The position numbers and the translations under genes are program-made. Shown here one piece after another: positions 1 through 5,258 of a DNA stretch of 5,399 nt (positions are counted from its first letter, which is position 1; the number at the start of each line of letters is the position of its first letter). The stretch comes from Nitriliruptorales bacterium (GTDB taxonomy: Bacteria; Actinomycetota; Nitriliruptoria; Euzebyales; Egibacteraceae). The notes below the pieces were generated by a model that was not told the origin of the DNA, searched no databases, and saw nothing but the letters and a program-made list of their open reading frames with translations. Location: positions 1 through 5,399 of the forward strand of contig SLNF01000265.1 in the NCBI GenBank assembly GCA_007133145.1, given 5' to 3'.

Positions 1-1251
1 CGGCGTCTCGGCGGCGGCCTCGGCCTCGTCGGTGGCCGCCGCCGTGCTGCCCTCGGCCTCCGCGCGGGCCCGCCGTGGGCAGCGGCCCTCATGGCCCGGT
101 CGCACCCACGTCCAGGCGAGGCAGTGCGGGCAGCGCGTGCCCTCCTTGACGATGGGGTTGCCCTCGAGCGGCTTGGGCAGCGTCACGTCGAGGTCGGCGC
201 AGACGAAGGCCTCGTAGGCCTTCTCCGCGCGTTGACGGTTCTCCTCGGCGAGCGCGTCGAGGACCTCCTGCGACCGCAGGTCGGTGCCTTCGCGGGCGAG
301 CAGCGCGATGAGATCGGCGGTCTCCGGCCTGGTGATGTCGAGCCCGTCGAGCGAGGGCTCGCGGGCCGAAGCGGGCAAGTCGAGGTCGACGCCGCGCTTG
401 CGCCACGCGCGCCACAGGGCGAGCGCCTCGGCGCGGTCGCGTTGGGCTGCGGCGTCGAGGCCCTCGCGGATTCGTGCGACGAGTGCGTCGCCGAAACCGT
501 GGTCCCGCGCCCAGGCGAGCATCGCGCCGACGTCGGGACTGTCGAGGTCGACGCGGCTGAGCAACGCGGCGACCTTGTCGGGGTAGCGGGCGTGGGCCAG
601 TTGCAGCGTCGCGATCGTCGCCGGGAGCCGGTCGACGCCTGCGGCGAGACGCTCCTCGATCGGCGGAGCCAGCGGACCCTCGGCGGCCGCCGCGGCGGCC
701 TCGGCGAGCCAGCGCCCGTCGGGCTCATCGGGCAGGGGCACGTCGGCGTCGGGCTCGCGCAGCAGCAGCGCGGAGGCGACCGCCGGACGCGCGCCGACGG
801 CGGGAGCGACCTCGTCGAGGATCTCGCGCAACCACTGCCAGATGAGGCCCTCGGCGCGGGCGATGTCATCCGCGACCCGCTCCGCGCGGCCCGACAGCCC
901 CAGGCGCACCGCCGTGCGCATCGCCTCCTGTGCCTTCGCGAGGGCCTGGGGCCGGTCGGCGAGAACCGGGCGGCAGGCATCCGGGTTGGTACGGAAGAGG
1001 TCCCAGAGCGCGAAGAGGTCGCGGTAGCGTCCGCTCGCCGCGGAGGCGACGAGGTGGCGCGCGAGGGCGTCGGGGCCGAGCAGCGCCCCCGCGGTGATCG
1101 GCGGCAGGTCGGCGATGAGCTGCTCGCGTTGGCCGCGGGAGAGGCGCGAGAGCGCCGGGTCGGGCTTGCGCACGTAGGCGAGGGCCGCGTCGGTCGTGTC
1201 TCCGATGCGCTTGACGACGTCCTTGGTGGTCGGTGCGGTCGCAGGGCTCAT
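1..1251 (-). CDS. Unrecognised helical protein with C-terminal CCHC zinc-binding motif (partial, runs off left edge)
   Basis: I do not recognise this protein. The frame is open from an ATG at 1251 to the first base of the window, giving 417 residues without a stop, so the C-terminus is missing. The start is well supported: AGGAGG (1257-1262) lies 5 bases upstream. Residues 1-350 are rich in Ala, Leu, Arg, Glu and Asp and look mostly alpha-helical, with Trp-containing stretches near 83, 138-140 and 280-283. There is no signal peptide or membrane segment, so it is probably cytoplasmic. Residues 374-391 form a C-x2-C-x9-H-x3-C motif (C374, C377, H387, C391), the spacing of a small CCHC zinc knuckle and broadly like UBZ4-type fingers. 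After it comes a low-complexity Ala/Glu tail that is still open at the edge. The zinc motif suggests binding to nucleic acid or protein, but that is inference. The gene is downstream of and co-oriented with the hydrolase gene, 170 bases away, so it probably has its own promoter. Confidence 0.85.
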   Translation of the reverse strand, partial: MSPATAPTTKDVVKRIGDTTDAALAYVRKPDPALSRLSRGQREQLIADLPPITAGALLGPDALARHLVASAASGRYRDLFALWDLFRTNPDACRPVLADRPQALAKAQEAMRTAVRLGLSGRAERVADDIARAEGLIWQWLREILDEVAPAVGARPAVASALLLREPDADVPLPDEPDGRWLAEAAAAAAEGPLAPPIEERLAAGVDRLPATIATLQLAHARYPDKVAALLSRVDLDSPDVGAMLAWARDHGFGDALVARIREGLDAAAQRDRAEALALWRAWRKRGVDLDLPASAREPSLDGLDITRPETADLIALLAREGTDLRSQEVLDALAEENRQRAEKAYEAFVCADLDVTLPKPLEGNPIVKEGTRCPHCLAWTWVRPGHEGRCPRRARAEAEGSTAAATDEAEAAAETP

Positions 1252-1256
1252 CGGGA

Positions 1257-1262
1257 CCTCCT
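1257..1262 (-). promoter_or_regulatory. Strong Shine-Dalgarno site for the zinc-motif gene
   Basis: On the minus strand this reads AGGAGG, a full match to the anti-Shine-Dalgarno core, 5 bases before the ATG at 1251. It is the best ribosome-binding site in the window and fixes the start of this gene. Confidence 0.8.
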
Positions 1263-1293
1263 GCTGCGGCGCGGGCCGCGGTCGGGACCTGAT

Positions 1294-1317
1294 CTCACGG
1301 AGCCTCGGCTGCGTGAG
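1294..1317 (-). promoter_or_regulatory. Possible leader hairpin upstream of the zinc-motif gene
   Basis: The arms CTCACG (1294-1299) and CGTGAG (1312-1317) are perfectly complementary. Inside them, after a single mismatch, AGC pairs with GCT around a 4-base loop. The element lies 43 bases upstream of the ATG at 1251 and would be in its leader RNA if transcription starts near 1352. It could affect translation or RNA stability, or be a weak transcription stop for the hydrolase gene. There is no U-tract. Confidence 0.3.
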
Positions 1318-1358
1318 GGTCGTGCGGGGTGCTGCGGTCGGGATGTGCTTGCCCGCGC

Positions 1359-1364
1359 AGGATA
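1359..1364 (-). promoter_or_regulatory. Candidate -10 box for the zinc-motif gene
   Basis: The minus strand reads TATCCT, which fits the actinobacterial TAnnnT pattern. It would start a transcript near 1352 with a leader of about 100 bases. I find no convincing -35 hexamer at 17 bases. The 170-base gap and the strong ribosome-binding site of the gene make a separate promoter here plausible. Confidence 0.3.
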
Positions 1365-1379
1365 GCGGAGATGTCCGAT

Positions 1380-1395
1380 CCCGCGGTGCGGCGGG
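1380..1395 (-). terminator. Weak hairpin after the alpha/beta hydrolase gene
   Basis: CCCGC (1380-1384) and GCGGG (1391-1395) are complementary around a 6-base loop, starting 26 bases past the hydrolase stop codon. The stem is only 5 bp and no U-tract follows, so it is at most a U-less terminator of the kind proposed for high-GC bacteria. A nearby 10-base palindrome GCGGTACCGC (1402-1411) is even closer to the stop. In sequence this GC-rich, short inverted repeats also arise by chance. Confidence 0.2.
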
Positions 1396-1421
1396 CCCTC
1401 GGCGGTACCGCGCCCACGGCC

Positions 1422-2357
1422 CTACGCGGTGCGGGCACGACCCGCCCGCGAGGCCTCCCACCACGAGGTGATGTCGTCGGCGATGACGTCGGGGCGGTCG
1501 ATCATCGGCGTGTGGCCCAGCGGCGGATGCAGGCGCAACGTCCAGGTGGGGCGCCGGGCGGCGAGGCGCAGCGAGGCCTCGACCGGCAGGAGGCGGTCCT
1601 GCCCGCCGTGGATGAGCAGGACGGGATCAGGAACGGCCTCGAGCGCCCGCCACGTCCGCAGGCGACGGGGTCCGACGACGTGGGCCAGCGTGCTGCGGGT
1701 CGCGTCGACGACCGCCGTCGCCGTGTGGGGCAGGGCGCGGCGGGCCTCGATGAGGGCGAGGCGCTCCTCGCGGTAGGGGTCGTCGAAGGCCGCGGGGTCG
1801 ATGCCGCAGAGCCGGTGGCTGGCGTCGAGCAGCTTCGCGGCCTCCCCGCGGGTGACCCAGCGCGCGACGAGCGGCCGGCCGAGCAGGGGGGTGGCGGCCG
1901 CACCGAGTTGGGCGGCGACCTCACGATCGGGCAGACGACCGGGTGGGATCGGGCTCGCCGGGGCGATGAGGACGACCCCCGCGGTCCACCCCGGCCGGGC
2001 GGCGTGCAGGAGGGCGAGGAGTCCCCCGAGGGAGTTGCCGACGACGAGCACCTGCCGGCCGTCGGCCACCGCGTCGAGGAAGGCCTCGATGAGCGCGAGG
2101 TCGACGCCCACGTCGACACGCCGACCGACCGGGCGGGTGTGGCCGAAGCCGGCGAGGTCGGGAGCCCAGGCGGCGGCCGCTCCGAGTCGTCGGACGAGCT
2201 CGGGGGCCAGGGTCGCCCAGTGCAGGTGCGAGCCGGCGAGCCCGTGGACGAGCAGGAGGGTGGGGCCGTCGCCCCGTCCCGGCCAGTGGGCGGCGTGCAC
2301 GGGGTGGCCGGCCACGTCGGGATGGCCCGGGCCGAGCACGACCCACCGGCGCTCCAT
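1422..2357 (-). CDS. Alpha/beta hydrolase
   Basis: This is a 311-residue alpha/beta-hydrolase-fold enzyme, close to the usual 270-310 residues. All expected landmarks are visible in order: the oxyanion-hole HG (LLLVHG, H38-G39), the DxxGFGxT stretch around 67-74, the nucleophile elbow GNSLGG with Ser109, a helical cap region at about 135-225, the acid Asp254 in GGQDRLLP, and the catalytic His282 in LGHTPMIDRP. The family includes esterases, lipases, C-C bond hydrolases and haloperoxidase-like enzymes. The nucleophile is Ser, not Asp, so haloalkane dehalogenase is ruled out, but the substrate cannot be read from sequence. No signal peptide is seen, so it is probably cytoplasmic. The ATG at 2357 lies 14 bases after the LysM gene, with AGGGGG (2368-2373) 10 bases upstream as a slightly distant ribosome-binding site. 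The two genes are probably cotranscribed. Confidence 0.93.
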   Translation of the reverse strand: MERRWVVLGPGHPDVAGHPVHAAHWPGRGDGPTLLLVHGLAGSHLHWATLAPELVRRLGAAAAWAPDLAGFGHTRPVGRRVDVGVDLALIEAFLDAVADGRQVLVVGNSLGGLLALLHAARPGWTAGVVLIAPASPIPPGRLPDREVAAQLGAAATPLLGRPLVARWVTRGEAAKLLDASHRLCGIDPAAFDDPYREERLALIEARRALPHTATAVVDATRSTLAHVVGPRRLRTWRALEAVPDPVLLIHGGQDRLLPVEASLRLAARRPTWTLRLHPPLGHTPMIDRPDVIADDITSWWEASRAGRARTA

Positions 2358-2371
2358 GCGCTCGCTGCCCC

Positions 2372-2854
2372 CTAGGACTCCGGTGGGATCTCCAGCACCT
2401 GCCCGACGCGCAGCGGATCGTCGCGGGAGAGGTTGTTGGCCTCGGTGATGAGCGTGAACTTCGACCCGTCGCCGTAGTACTGCTGGGCGATCGTGTAGAG
2501 CGTGTCGTTCGAGGTCACCTCGTGGGTGCGCCCATCCCCGTCGGCGGCGTCGTCGGACTCCTCCGCGTCGTTTTCGTTGTCCTCGCCGTCCTCGTCGTCC
2601 TCGTCCTCCGGCGCGGGGTCGGTGCCGCCGGCCTCGAGGGCGTCGATCTCGGCCTGGAGCGCGTCACGCTGGCTGCGGAGGGTCTCGACCTCCTCCTCGA
2701 GGGACTGCAGCTGCTCGTCGGAGGCGCCCCCGTCACCGGCGGTGCAGCGCCCGAGCACGAACACGAAGAGTAGGGCGAGCAGGAGCAGGGCGATGCGCCC
2801 CCACAGCACGCGACCGGAGCTCGCGCCGTCGTCGTACTCGTACTCGTCGGTCAT
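2372..2854 (-). CDS. Membrane-anchored coiled-coil protein with C-terminal LysM domain
   Basis: This 160-residue protein has four clear parts. Residues 1-20 are an acidic, Tyr-containing N-terminus ending in basic residues (R15, R20). Residues 21-35 are strongly hydrophobic (Leu, Ala, Phe, Val), a single membrane-spanning helix or uncleaved signal anchor. Residues 46-75 show heptad-like spacing (LQSLEEEVETLRSQ and on), typical of a short coiled coil that could dimerise. Residues 79-108 are an extremely acidic Asp/Glu/Asn linker. Residues 109-157 form a LysM domain (HEVTSNDTLYTIAQQYYGDG, then an ITEANNL and VGQVLEIP region), a fold known to bind N-acetylglucosamine-containing glycans such as peptidoglycan. 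The LysM would lie outside the membrane at the cell wall. No enzymatic domain is present, so it is probably a wall-tethering or scaffolding protein. The stop is 14 bases before the hydrolase ATG. Cys37 is not a lipobox Cys, because Arg precedes it. Confidence 0.92.
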   Translation of the reverse strand: MTDEYEYDDGASSGRVLWGRIALLLLALLFVFVLGRCTAGDGGASDEQLQSLEEEVETLRSQRDALQAEIDALEAGGTDPAPEDEDDEDGEDNENDAEESDDAADGDGRTHEVTSNDTLYTIAQQYYGDGSKFTLITEANNLSRDDPLRVGQVLEIPPES

Positions 2855-2862
2855 GGCCCACC

Positions 2863-2868
2863 AGTATT
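2863..2868 (-). promoter_or_regulatory. Candidate -10 box for the LysM gene, 8 bases from its ATG
   Basis: The minus strand reads AATACT, which matches TATAAT at four of six positions. It ends 8 bases before the ATG at 2854, so the transcript would be leaderless or nearly so. The intervening GGTGGG (2857-2862) could instead be a ribosome-binding site for read-through mRNA from the upstream genes. I see no good -35 hexamer. Confidence 0.4.
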
Positions 2869-2870
2869 GA

Positions 2871-2887
2871 CGATCGCGGCGCGATCG
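2871..2887. repeat. Perfect 17-base palindrome between the mobA-like and LysM genes
   Basis: CGATCGCG and its exact reverse complement CGCGATCG flank one central base. The element sits in the 51-base gap, 18 bases past the mobA-like stop codon and 2 bases upstream of the candidate -10 box of the LysM gene. That position, in the -35/-10 spacer, suits an operator for a dimeric regulator. As RNA it could fold into a hairpin with a few central pairs opened and act as a terminator for the upstream operon, but the one-base centre and lack of a U-run make this less natural. Confidence 0.5.
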
Positions 2888-2905
2888 GCACGTCCGCCTG
2901 CGCTG

Positions 2906-3508
2906 TCAGCCCCTGTCCGACCCGCCCATCGCATCGGTGGCGCCGGCAAGGTCGCCGGGCACGTCGGCGTCCCGCGCGAATCCGCCGTCGGGATCGAGGT
3001 CGCCCCAGCCCTCGGGGCCGACGAGCCGGACGTCGAGGGCGTCCAAGGCGCGCAGCAGGCGCCGCTCGCCTTCGGCGAGCGCCCGCTCGAGGGTGGAGAG
3101 GCTCGAGCGGGCCACCGCGGCGTGCAGGGGCTGTGGCCGCCCCCCGACGAGCGGCATCGCGACCTGGGCGGCGCCGAGCCGCTCGATCAGGCGCGCGAGG
3201 ACGTCGGCCCGCGGGGCCAGGAGGTCGGTGGCGAGAACCGCCACGCGGGGGTGGCGCGCGGCGCGCAGCCCGGCGACGAGGCCGGCCAGGGGGCCGGCGT
3301 GCTCGATCGGGTCGGGCACCTCACGGGTGCCGGGGATCTCGAGGGGGGCAAGGGTGCCACGGGCGAGGACGACGTCGTCGGTGAGCTCGCCGAGCACCGC
3401 GACCCCGCGCTCGGCGAGGGTGCGACCCTGCAAGGGAAGCGTCGCCTTGTCGGCGCCCATCCGCCGGCTGCGCCCGCCGGCGAGCAGGATCCCCGAGCAG
3501 GCGCTCAC
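2906..3508 (-). CDS. mobA: MobA-like molybdenum cofactor guanylyltransferase
   Basis: MobA enzymes transfer GMP from GTP to molybdopterin to make the guanine dinucleotide form of the molybdenum cofactor (MGD). This 200-residue protein has the usual length and opens with the signature nucleotide-binding loop ILLAGGRSRRMGADK (7-21). The LAGG and RMGxDK form points to MobA, not to the CTP-using MocA. Further landmarks are HAGPLAGL (70-77), the Asp95 region LATDLLAP where other members have a CDxP-type metal site, the GGRPQPLHA segment (122-130) and a C-terminal DVPGDL (182-187) matching the usual NTPEDL. The start is the GTG at 3508, which overlaps the SRPBCC stop by 4 bases (GTGA). A longer reading upstream gives only Arg/Gly-rich sequence shadowing that gene. 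No other molybdenum-cofactor or molybdoenzyme gene is visible here. The altered metal-site motif leaves a more general nucleotidyltransferase role possible. Confidence 0.88.
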   Translation of the reverse strand: MSACSGILLAGGRSRRMGADKATLPLQGRTLAERGVAVLGELTDDVVLARGTLAPLEIPGTREVPDPIEHAGPLAGLVAGLRAARHPRVAVLATDLLAPRADVLARLIERLGAAQVAMPLVGGRPQPLHAAVARSSLSTLERALAEGERRLLRALDALDVRLVGPEGWGDLDPDGGFARDADVPGDLAGATDAMGGSDRG

Positions 3509-3933
3509 CGCGGGCTCGCCAGGCGCACCGCCGCGGCCGCCCAGTGCTCGAGACGGCGGGCCATCGCCGGCAGCTCGACGGTGCGGGCCTTCCAGCGCGA
3601 GCCCGCCGGGGCGAGGGTGGCCACGAGCACGAGCCGCGTGCGCGTCCCCTCGTCGACGACGTGGCAGCCCGCTCCGACGCGACCCTGCTCGAGCTCGGCG
3701 ACGAGCTCCCAGGTGCGCTCGCGGAGGGTGAGCACGTGCCAGGTGTGCTCCCGGCCCGAGAGGGCGATCGTCGCCGCCGCGCCCTCGTGCCAGCGCGTGG
3801 GCGCGGCCACGAGCGCGGCGTCGGTCCACTCCTCGAGACGGGCGAGGTCGCCGACGAGCGCCCAGAGCTCTTCGACGCTCGCCGTGCAGGCGGCGAAGCG
3901 CTCGACGCGCAGGGGCTCGCGGCCGGCGCTCAC
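3505..3933 (-). CDS. SRPBCC (START-like / polyketide cyclase) family protein
   Basis: This 142-residue protein fits the SRPBCC fold, a deep hydrophobic ligand-binding cavity. It begins with a strand (LRVERFAACTAS, 8-19), then the helix and Trp-containing loop typical of the family, EELWALVGDLARLEEWTDA (21-39). Alternating strands follow (GAAATIALSG; HTWHVLTLRERTWELVAELE; GCHVVDEGTRTRLVLVATL), and a long C-terminal helix (about 121-139). Members bind lipids, polyketides or other hydrophobic small molecules, some catalytically. It lacks the signature sequence I would expect of CoxG, so I do not assign it to CO dehydrogenase maturation. The GTG at 3933 was chosen because it overlaps the reductase stop by 4 bases (GTGA) and directly precedes the family fold. 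A further in-frame extension to 4248 would duplicate the reductase sequence in another frame. It ends in a second GTGA overlap with the mobA-like gene. The ligand is unknown. Confidence 0.82.
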   Translation of the reverse strand: MSAGREPLRVERFAACTASVEELWALVGDLARLEEWTDAALVAAPTRWHEGAAATIALSGREHTWHVLTLRERTWELVAELEQGRVGAGCHVVDEGTRTRLVLVATLAPAGSRWKARTVELPAMARRLEHWAAAAVRLASPR

Positions 3934-4688
3934 CAGCCCGCCCCGCTCGTGACCCCGCCGTCGACGGGGATCGTCACCCCGGTGATCCCCCGCGACGCCG
4001 GGCCGGCGAGGAAGCGCACGACGTCGGCGACCTCGTCGGGGTCGACGAGGCGGTCGAGGGCGGAGGCTGCGGTGAACCGCGCCACGCCCTCCGGCCAGTC
4101 GGCCTCGAGTCCCTCCCGGGCGACGAGTCCGGGGGCGACGCCGTTGACCCGCACCGCCGGCCCGAGCTCGTGAGCCGCAGCGCGCACGAGGGTGACCAGC
4201 CCCGCCTTCGATGCGGCGTAGTGGGTGTGGGCGGGCAGCGGATGCCACGCCTCGATCGAGGCCACGTGGACGATCGCGCCGCCCGGGGCGAGCACCGCGG
4301 CGGCGTCGCGGGTCAGCGCGAGCGGGGCGGCGAGGTTCGTGGCGAGGACGGTGTCCACCTCCTCGTCGGTGACCTCGGTGAGCGGGGACATCGGCTGGGT
4401 CGCGGCGTTGGCAACGACGACGTCGAGGCGGCTGAACGCGTCGACGACGGCGCAGGCGAGTCCGCGTCGGGCCTCCGGATCGGTGAGCTCGGCGGCAAAG
4501 GCCCGCGCCTGGCCGCCGGCGGCGGTGATCGCGTCGGTGATGTCCTGCCCGCCGCCGCGGTGGTGCGCCGCGACGACCGCACCGGCCCGGGCGAGGGCGA
4601 GGGCGAGGTGGCGGCCGAGGCCACGGTTCGCTCCGGTGACGAGCGCGACGGAGCCGTCGAGCTCGTAGGAGGTGTCGGTGCTGGCCAT
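3930..4688 (-). CDS. Short-chain dehydrogenase/reductase (classical SDR), probably NADPH-dependent
   Basis: This 252-residue protein is a complete classical SDR, a Rossmann-fold oxidoreductase of about 250 residues. The coenzyme motif TGANRGLG is at 18-25, the NAAT strand motif (variant of NNAG) at 94-97, and the catalytic set is Asn118, Ser144, Tyr157 and Lys161 (YAASK). The C-terminal PVDGG (241-245) is typical. Arg22 inside the glycine motif and Arg44 after the second strand (AHHR), with no acidic residue there, suggest NADPH preference. The sequence resembles 3-oxoacyl-ACP reductase-like and pteridine-reductase-like members, and the substrate cannot be decided. It is the first gene of a tight operon with the SRPBCC and mobA-like genes. 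The ATG at 4688 has only a weak GAGG-like ribosome-binding site upstream and no recognisable promoter of its own; it faces the cupin gene across 80 bases. Confidence 0.93.
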   Translation of the reverse strand: MASTDTSYELDGSVALVTGANRGLGRHLALALARAGAVVAAHHRGGGQDITDAITAAGGQARAFAAELTDPEARRGLACAVVDAFSRLDVVVANAATQPMSPLTEVTDEEVDTVLATNLAAPLALTRDAAAVLAPGGAIVHVASIEAWHPLPAHTHYAASKAGLVTLVRAAAHELGPAVRVNGVAPGLVAREGLEADWPEGVARFTAASALDRLVDPDEVADVVRFLAGPASRGITGVTIPVDGGVTSGAGW

Positions 4689-4722
4689 GGCCCTGAGCCT
4701 CGCACGCGCGCGCTCGCCCCGC

Positions 4723-4754
4723 AGCGGCGAACGGTCATCGAGCGGCGAACGGTC
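4723..4754. repeat. Tandem 14-base direct repeat in the divergent promoter region
   Basis: AGCGGCGAACGGTC occurs at 4723-4736 and again, identically, at 4741-4754, separated by ATCG (period 18). If the cupin transcript starts at 4769, the copies lie at about -46 to -33 and -28 to -15, covering the -35 region and the spacer up to the -10 box. The arrangement looks like a two-site operator. It could also affect the divergent reductase operon. Confidence 0.6.
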
Positions 4755-4755
4755 C

Positions 4756-4761
4756 TAGGAT
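4756..4761 (+). promoter_or_regulatory. -10 box of a probable leaderless promoter for the cupin gene
   Basis: TAGGAT matches the TAnnnT -10 pattern and is followed by 7 bases and then the GTG at 4769, the spacing expected when transcription starts at the first base of the start codon. No Shine-Dalgarno sequence lies in front of the GTG, consistent with a leaderless mRNA, which is common in actinobacteria. The -35 region falls in the first direct-repeat copy and matches no consensus. The box overlaps an 8-base palindrome TCCTAGGA (4753-4760). Confidence 0.6.
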
Positions 4762-4768
4762 CCCCGTC

Positions 4769-5215
4769 GTGGACGCCGACACCGTCATTGCCCGGCTTGG
4801 GCTCGCGCCCCTCGAGAGGGAGGGTGGGTGGTTCCGTCGCGTCCACGCCGACGCGGCGAGCGCGGCGATCACCTACCTCCTCGCCCCCGGCGAGTGCTCG
4901 GCGCTGCACCGCCTCGACGTCACCGAGATCTGGCACCGCTACGACGGTGGGGCAGCCGCGCTGCTCCTCCTCCACCCCGATGGCTCGGTGAGCGAGCCGG
5001 TGGTCGGCATCGACTTCGAGGCGGGCCAGTACCCGCAGGTCGTCGTGCCGGCCGGGACGTGGATGGGCGCCGAGCCGGTCGGCGGGGCGGTGCTGCTCGG
5101 GTGCACGACCGCGCCGCCGTTCCGCTGGGAGGGCTTCGAGCTCGGCGACGCCGACACACTGGCCCGCTGTTGGCCGCAGGCGGCCGAGCGCATCGCCCGG
5201 CTCGCGCCCGGCTAG
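4769..5215 (+). CDS. DUF985 / Cupin_5 family cupin protein
   Basis: This 148-residue protein matches the DUF985 (Cupin_5) family of small jelly-roll cupins across its length. Visible family landmarks are L-x2-E-GG-WFRR (15-24), SAAITYLL (31-38), the HRLDVTEIWHRYDG segment (47-60) with H47, E53 and H56 as likely metal or pocket residues, the second cupin motif VPAGTWMGAEP (93-103), and the closing GCTTAPPFRWEGFEL (111-125). The family is often described as predicted sugar-epimerase-like, but its biochemical role is not established and I do not assign a reaction. The GTG start at 4769 is supported by the family alignment beginning shortly after it and by the -10 box just upstream. It is transcribed alone, divergently from the reductase operon. 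Possible hairpins follow the stop codon. Family assignment is firm, function is not. Confidence 0.92.
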   Translation: MDADTVIARLGLAPLEREGGWFRRVHADAASAAITYLLAPGECSALHRLDVTEIWHRYDGGAAALLLLHPDGSVSEPVVGIDFEAGQYPQVVVPAGTWMGAEPVGGAVLLGCTTAPPFRWEGFELGDADTLARCWPQAAERIARLAPG

Positions 5216-5226
5216 GACCTTGTGTC

Positions 5227-5258
5227 CGGCACCGGTTCGCGGCCGGGGGTCGGTGCCG
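5227..5258 (+). terminator. Candidate terminator hairpin after the cupin gene
   Basis: CGGCACCG (5227-5234) and CGGTGCCG (5251-5258) are perfectly complementary over 8 bp around a 16-base GC-rich loop, beginning 12 bases after the cupin stop codon. The position suits an intrinsic terminator. There is no U-tract, which is common for proposed terminators in high-GC actinobacteria but lowers certainty. Confidence 0.45.

Noticed and set aside
91..1365. Long open frame on the plus strand, 424 codons, opposite the zinc-motif gene
   Set aside because: It is an antisense shadow. Its product is Gly/Arg-rich without recognisable motifs, it lacks a good ribosome-binding site, and the opposite strand has a strong one with a coherent protein.
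1329..2375. Plus-strand open frame of 348 codons opposite the alpha/beta hydrolase
   Set aside because: The minus strand encodes a complete hydrolase with an intact catalytic triad; the plus-strand product is low-complexity and matches nothing.
2744..2746. Cys37 of the LysM protein as a lipoprotein attachment site
   Set aside because: The preceding residues are Leu-Gly-Arg. Arg directly before the Cys is not accepted by the lipobox, so the hydrophobic stretch is better read as a membrane anchor.
3509..3829. N-terminal extension of the mobA-like protein by 107 residues
   Set aside because: The extension is Arg/Gly/Ala-rich and overlaps the SRPBCC gene in another frame. The GTG at 3508 with the GTGA overlap gives a protein of normal MobA length.
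3505..3933. CoxG identity and a CO-dehydrogenase or molybdenum-hydroxylase maturation cluster
   Set aside because: An SRPBCC protein next to a MobA-like protein invites this idea, but the expected CoxG-type signature is absent and no hydroxylase subunits are in the window.
2867..3952. Plus-strand open frame of 361 codons opposite the mobA-like and SRPBCC genes
   Set aside because: It spans two well-supported minus-strand genes and has a composition typical of a GC-rich antisense frame.
5232..5247. tRNA T-arm-like sequence around GGTTCG
   Set aside because: The loop does not match the T-loop consensus after TTCG, and no acceptor stem, anticodon arm or D arm is found around it.
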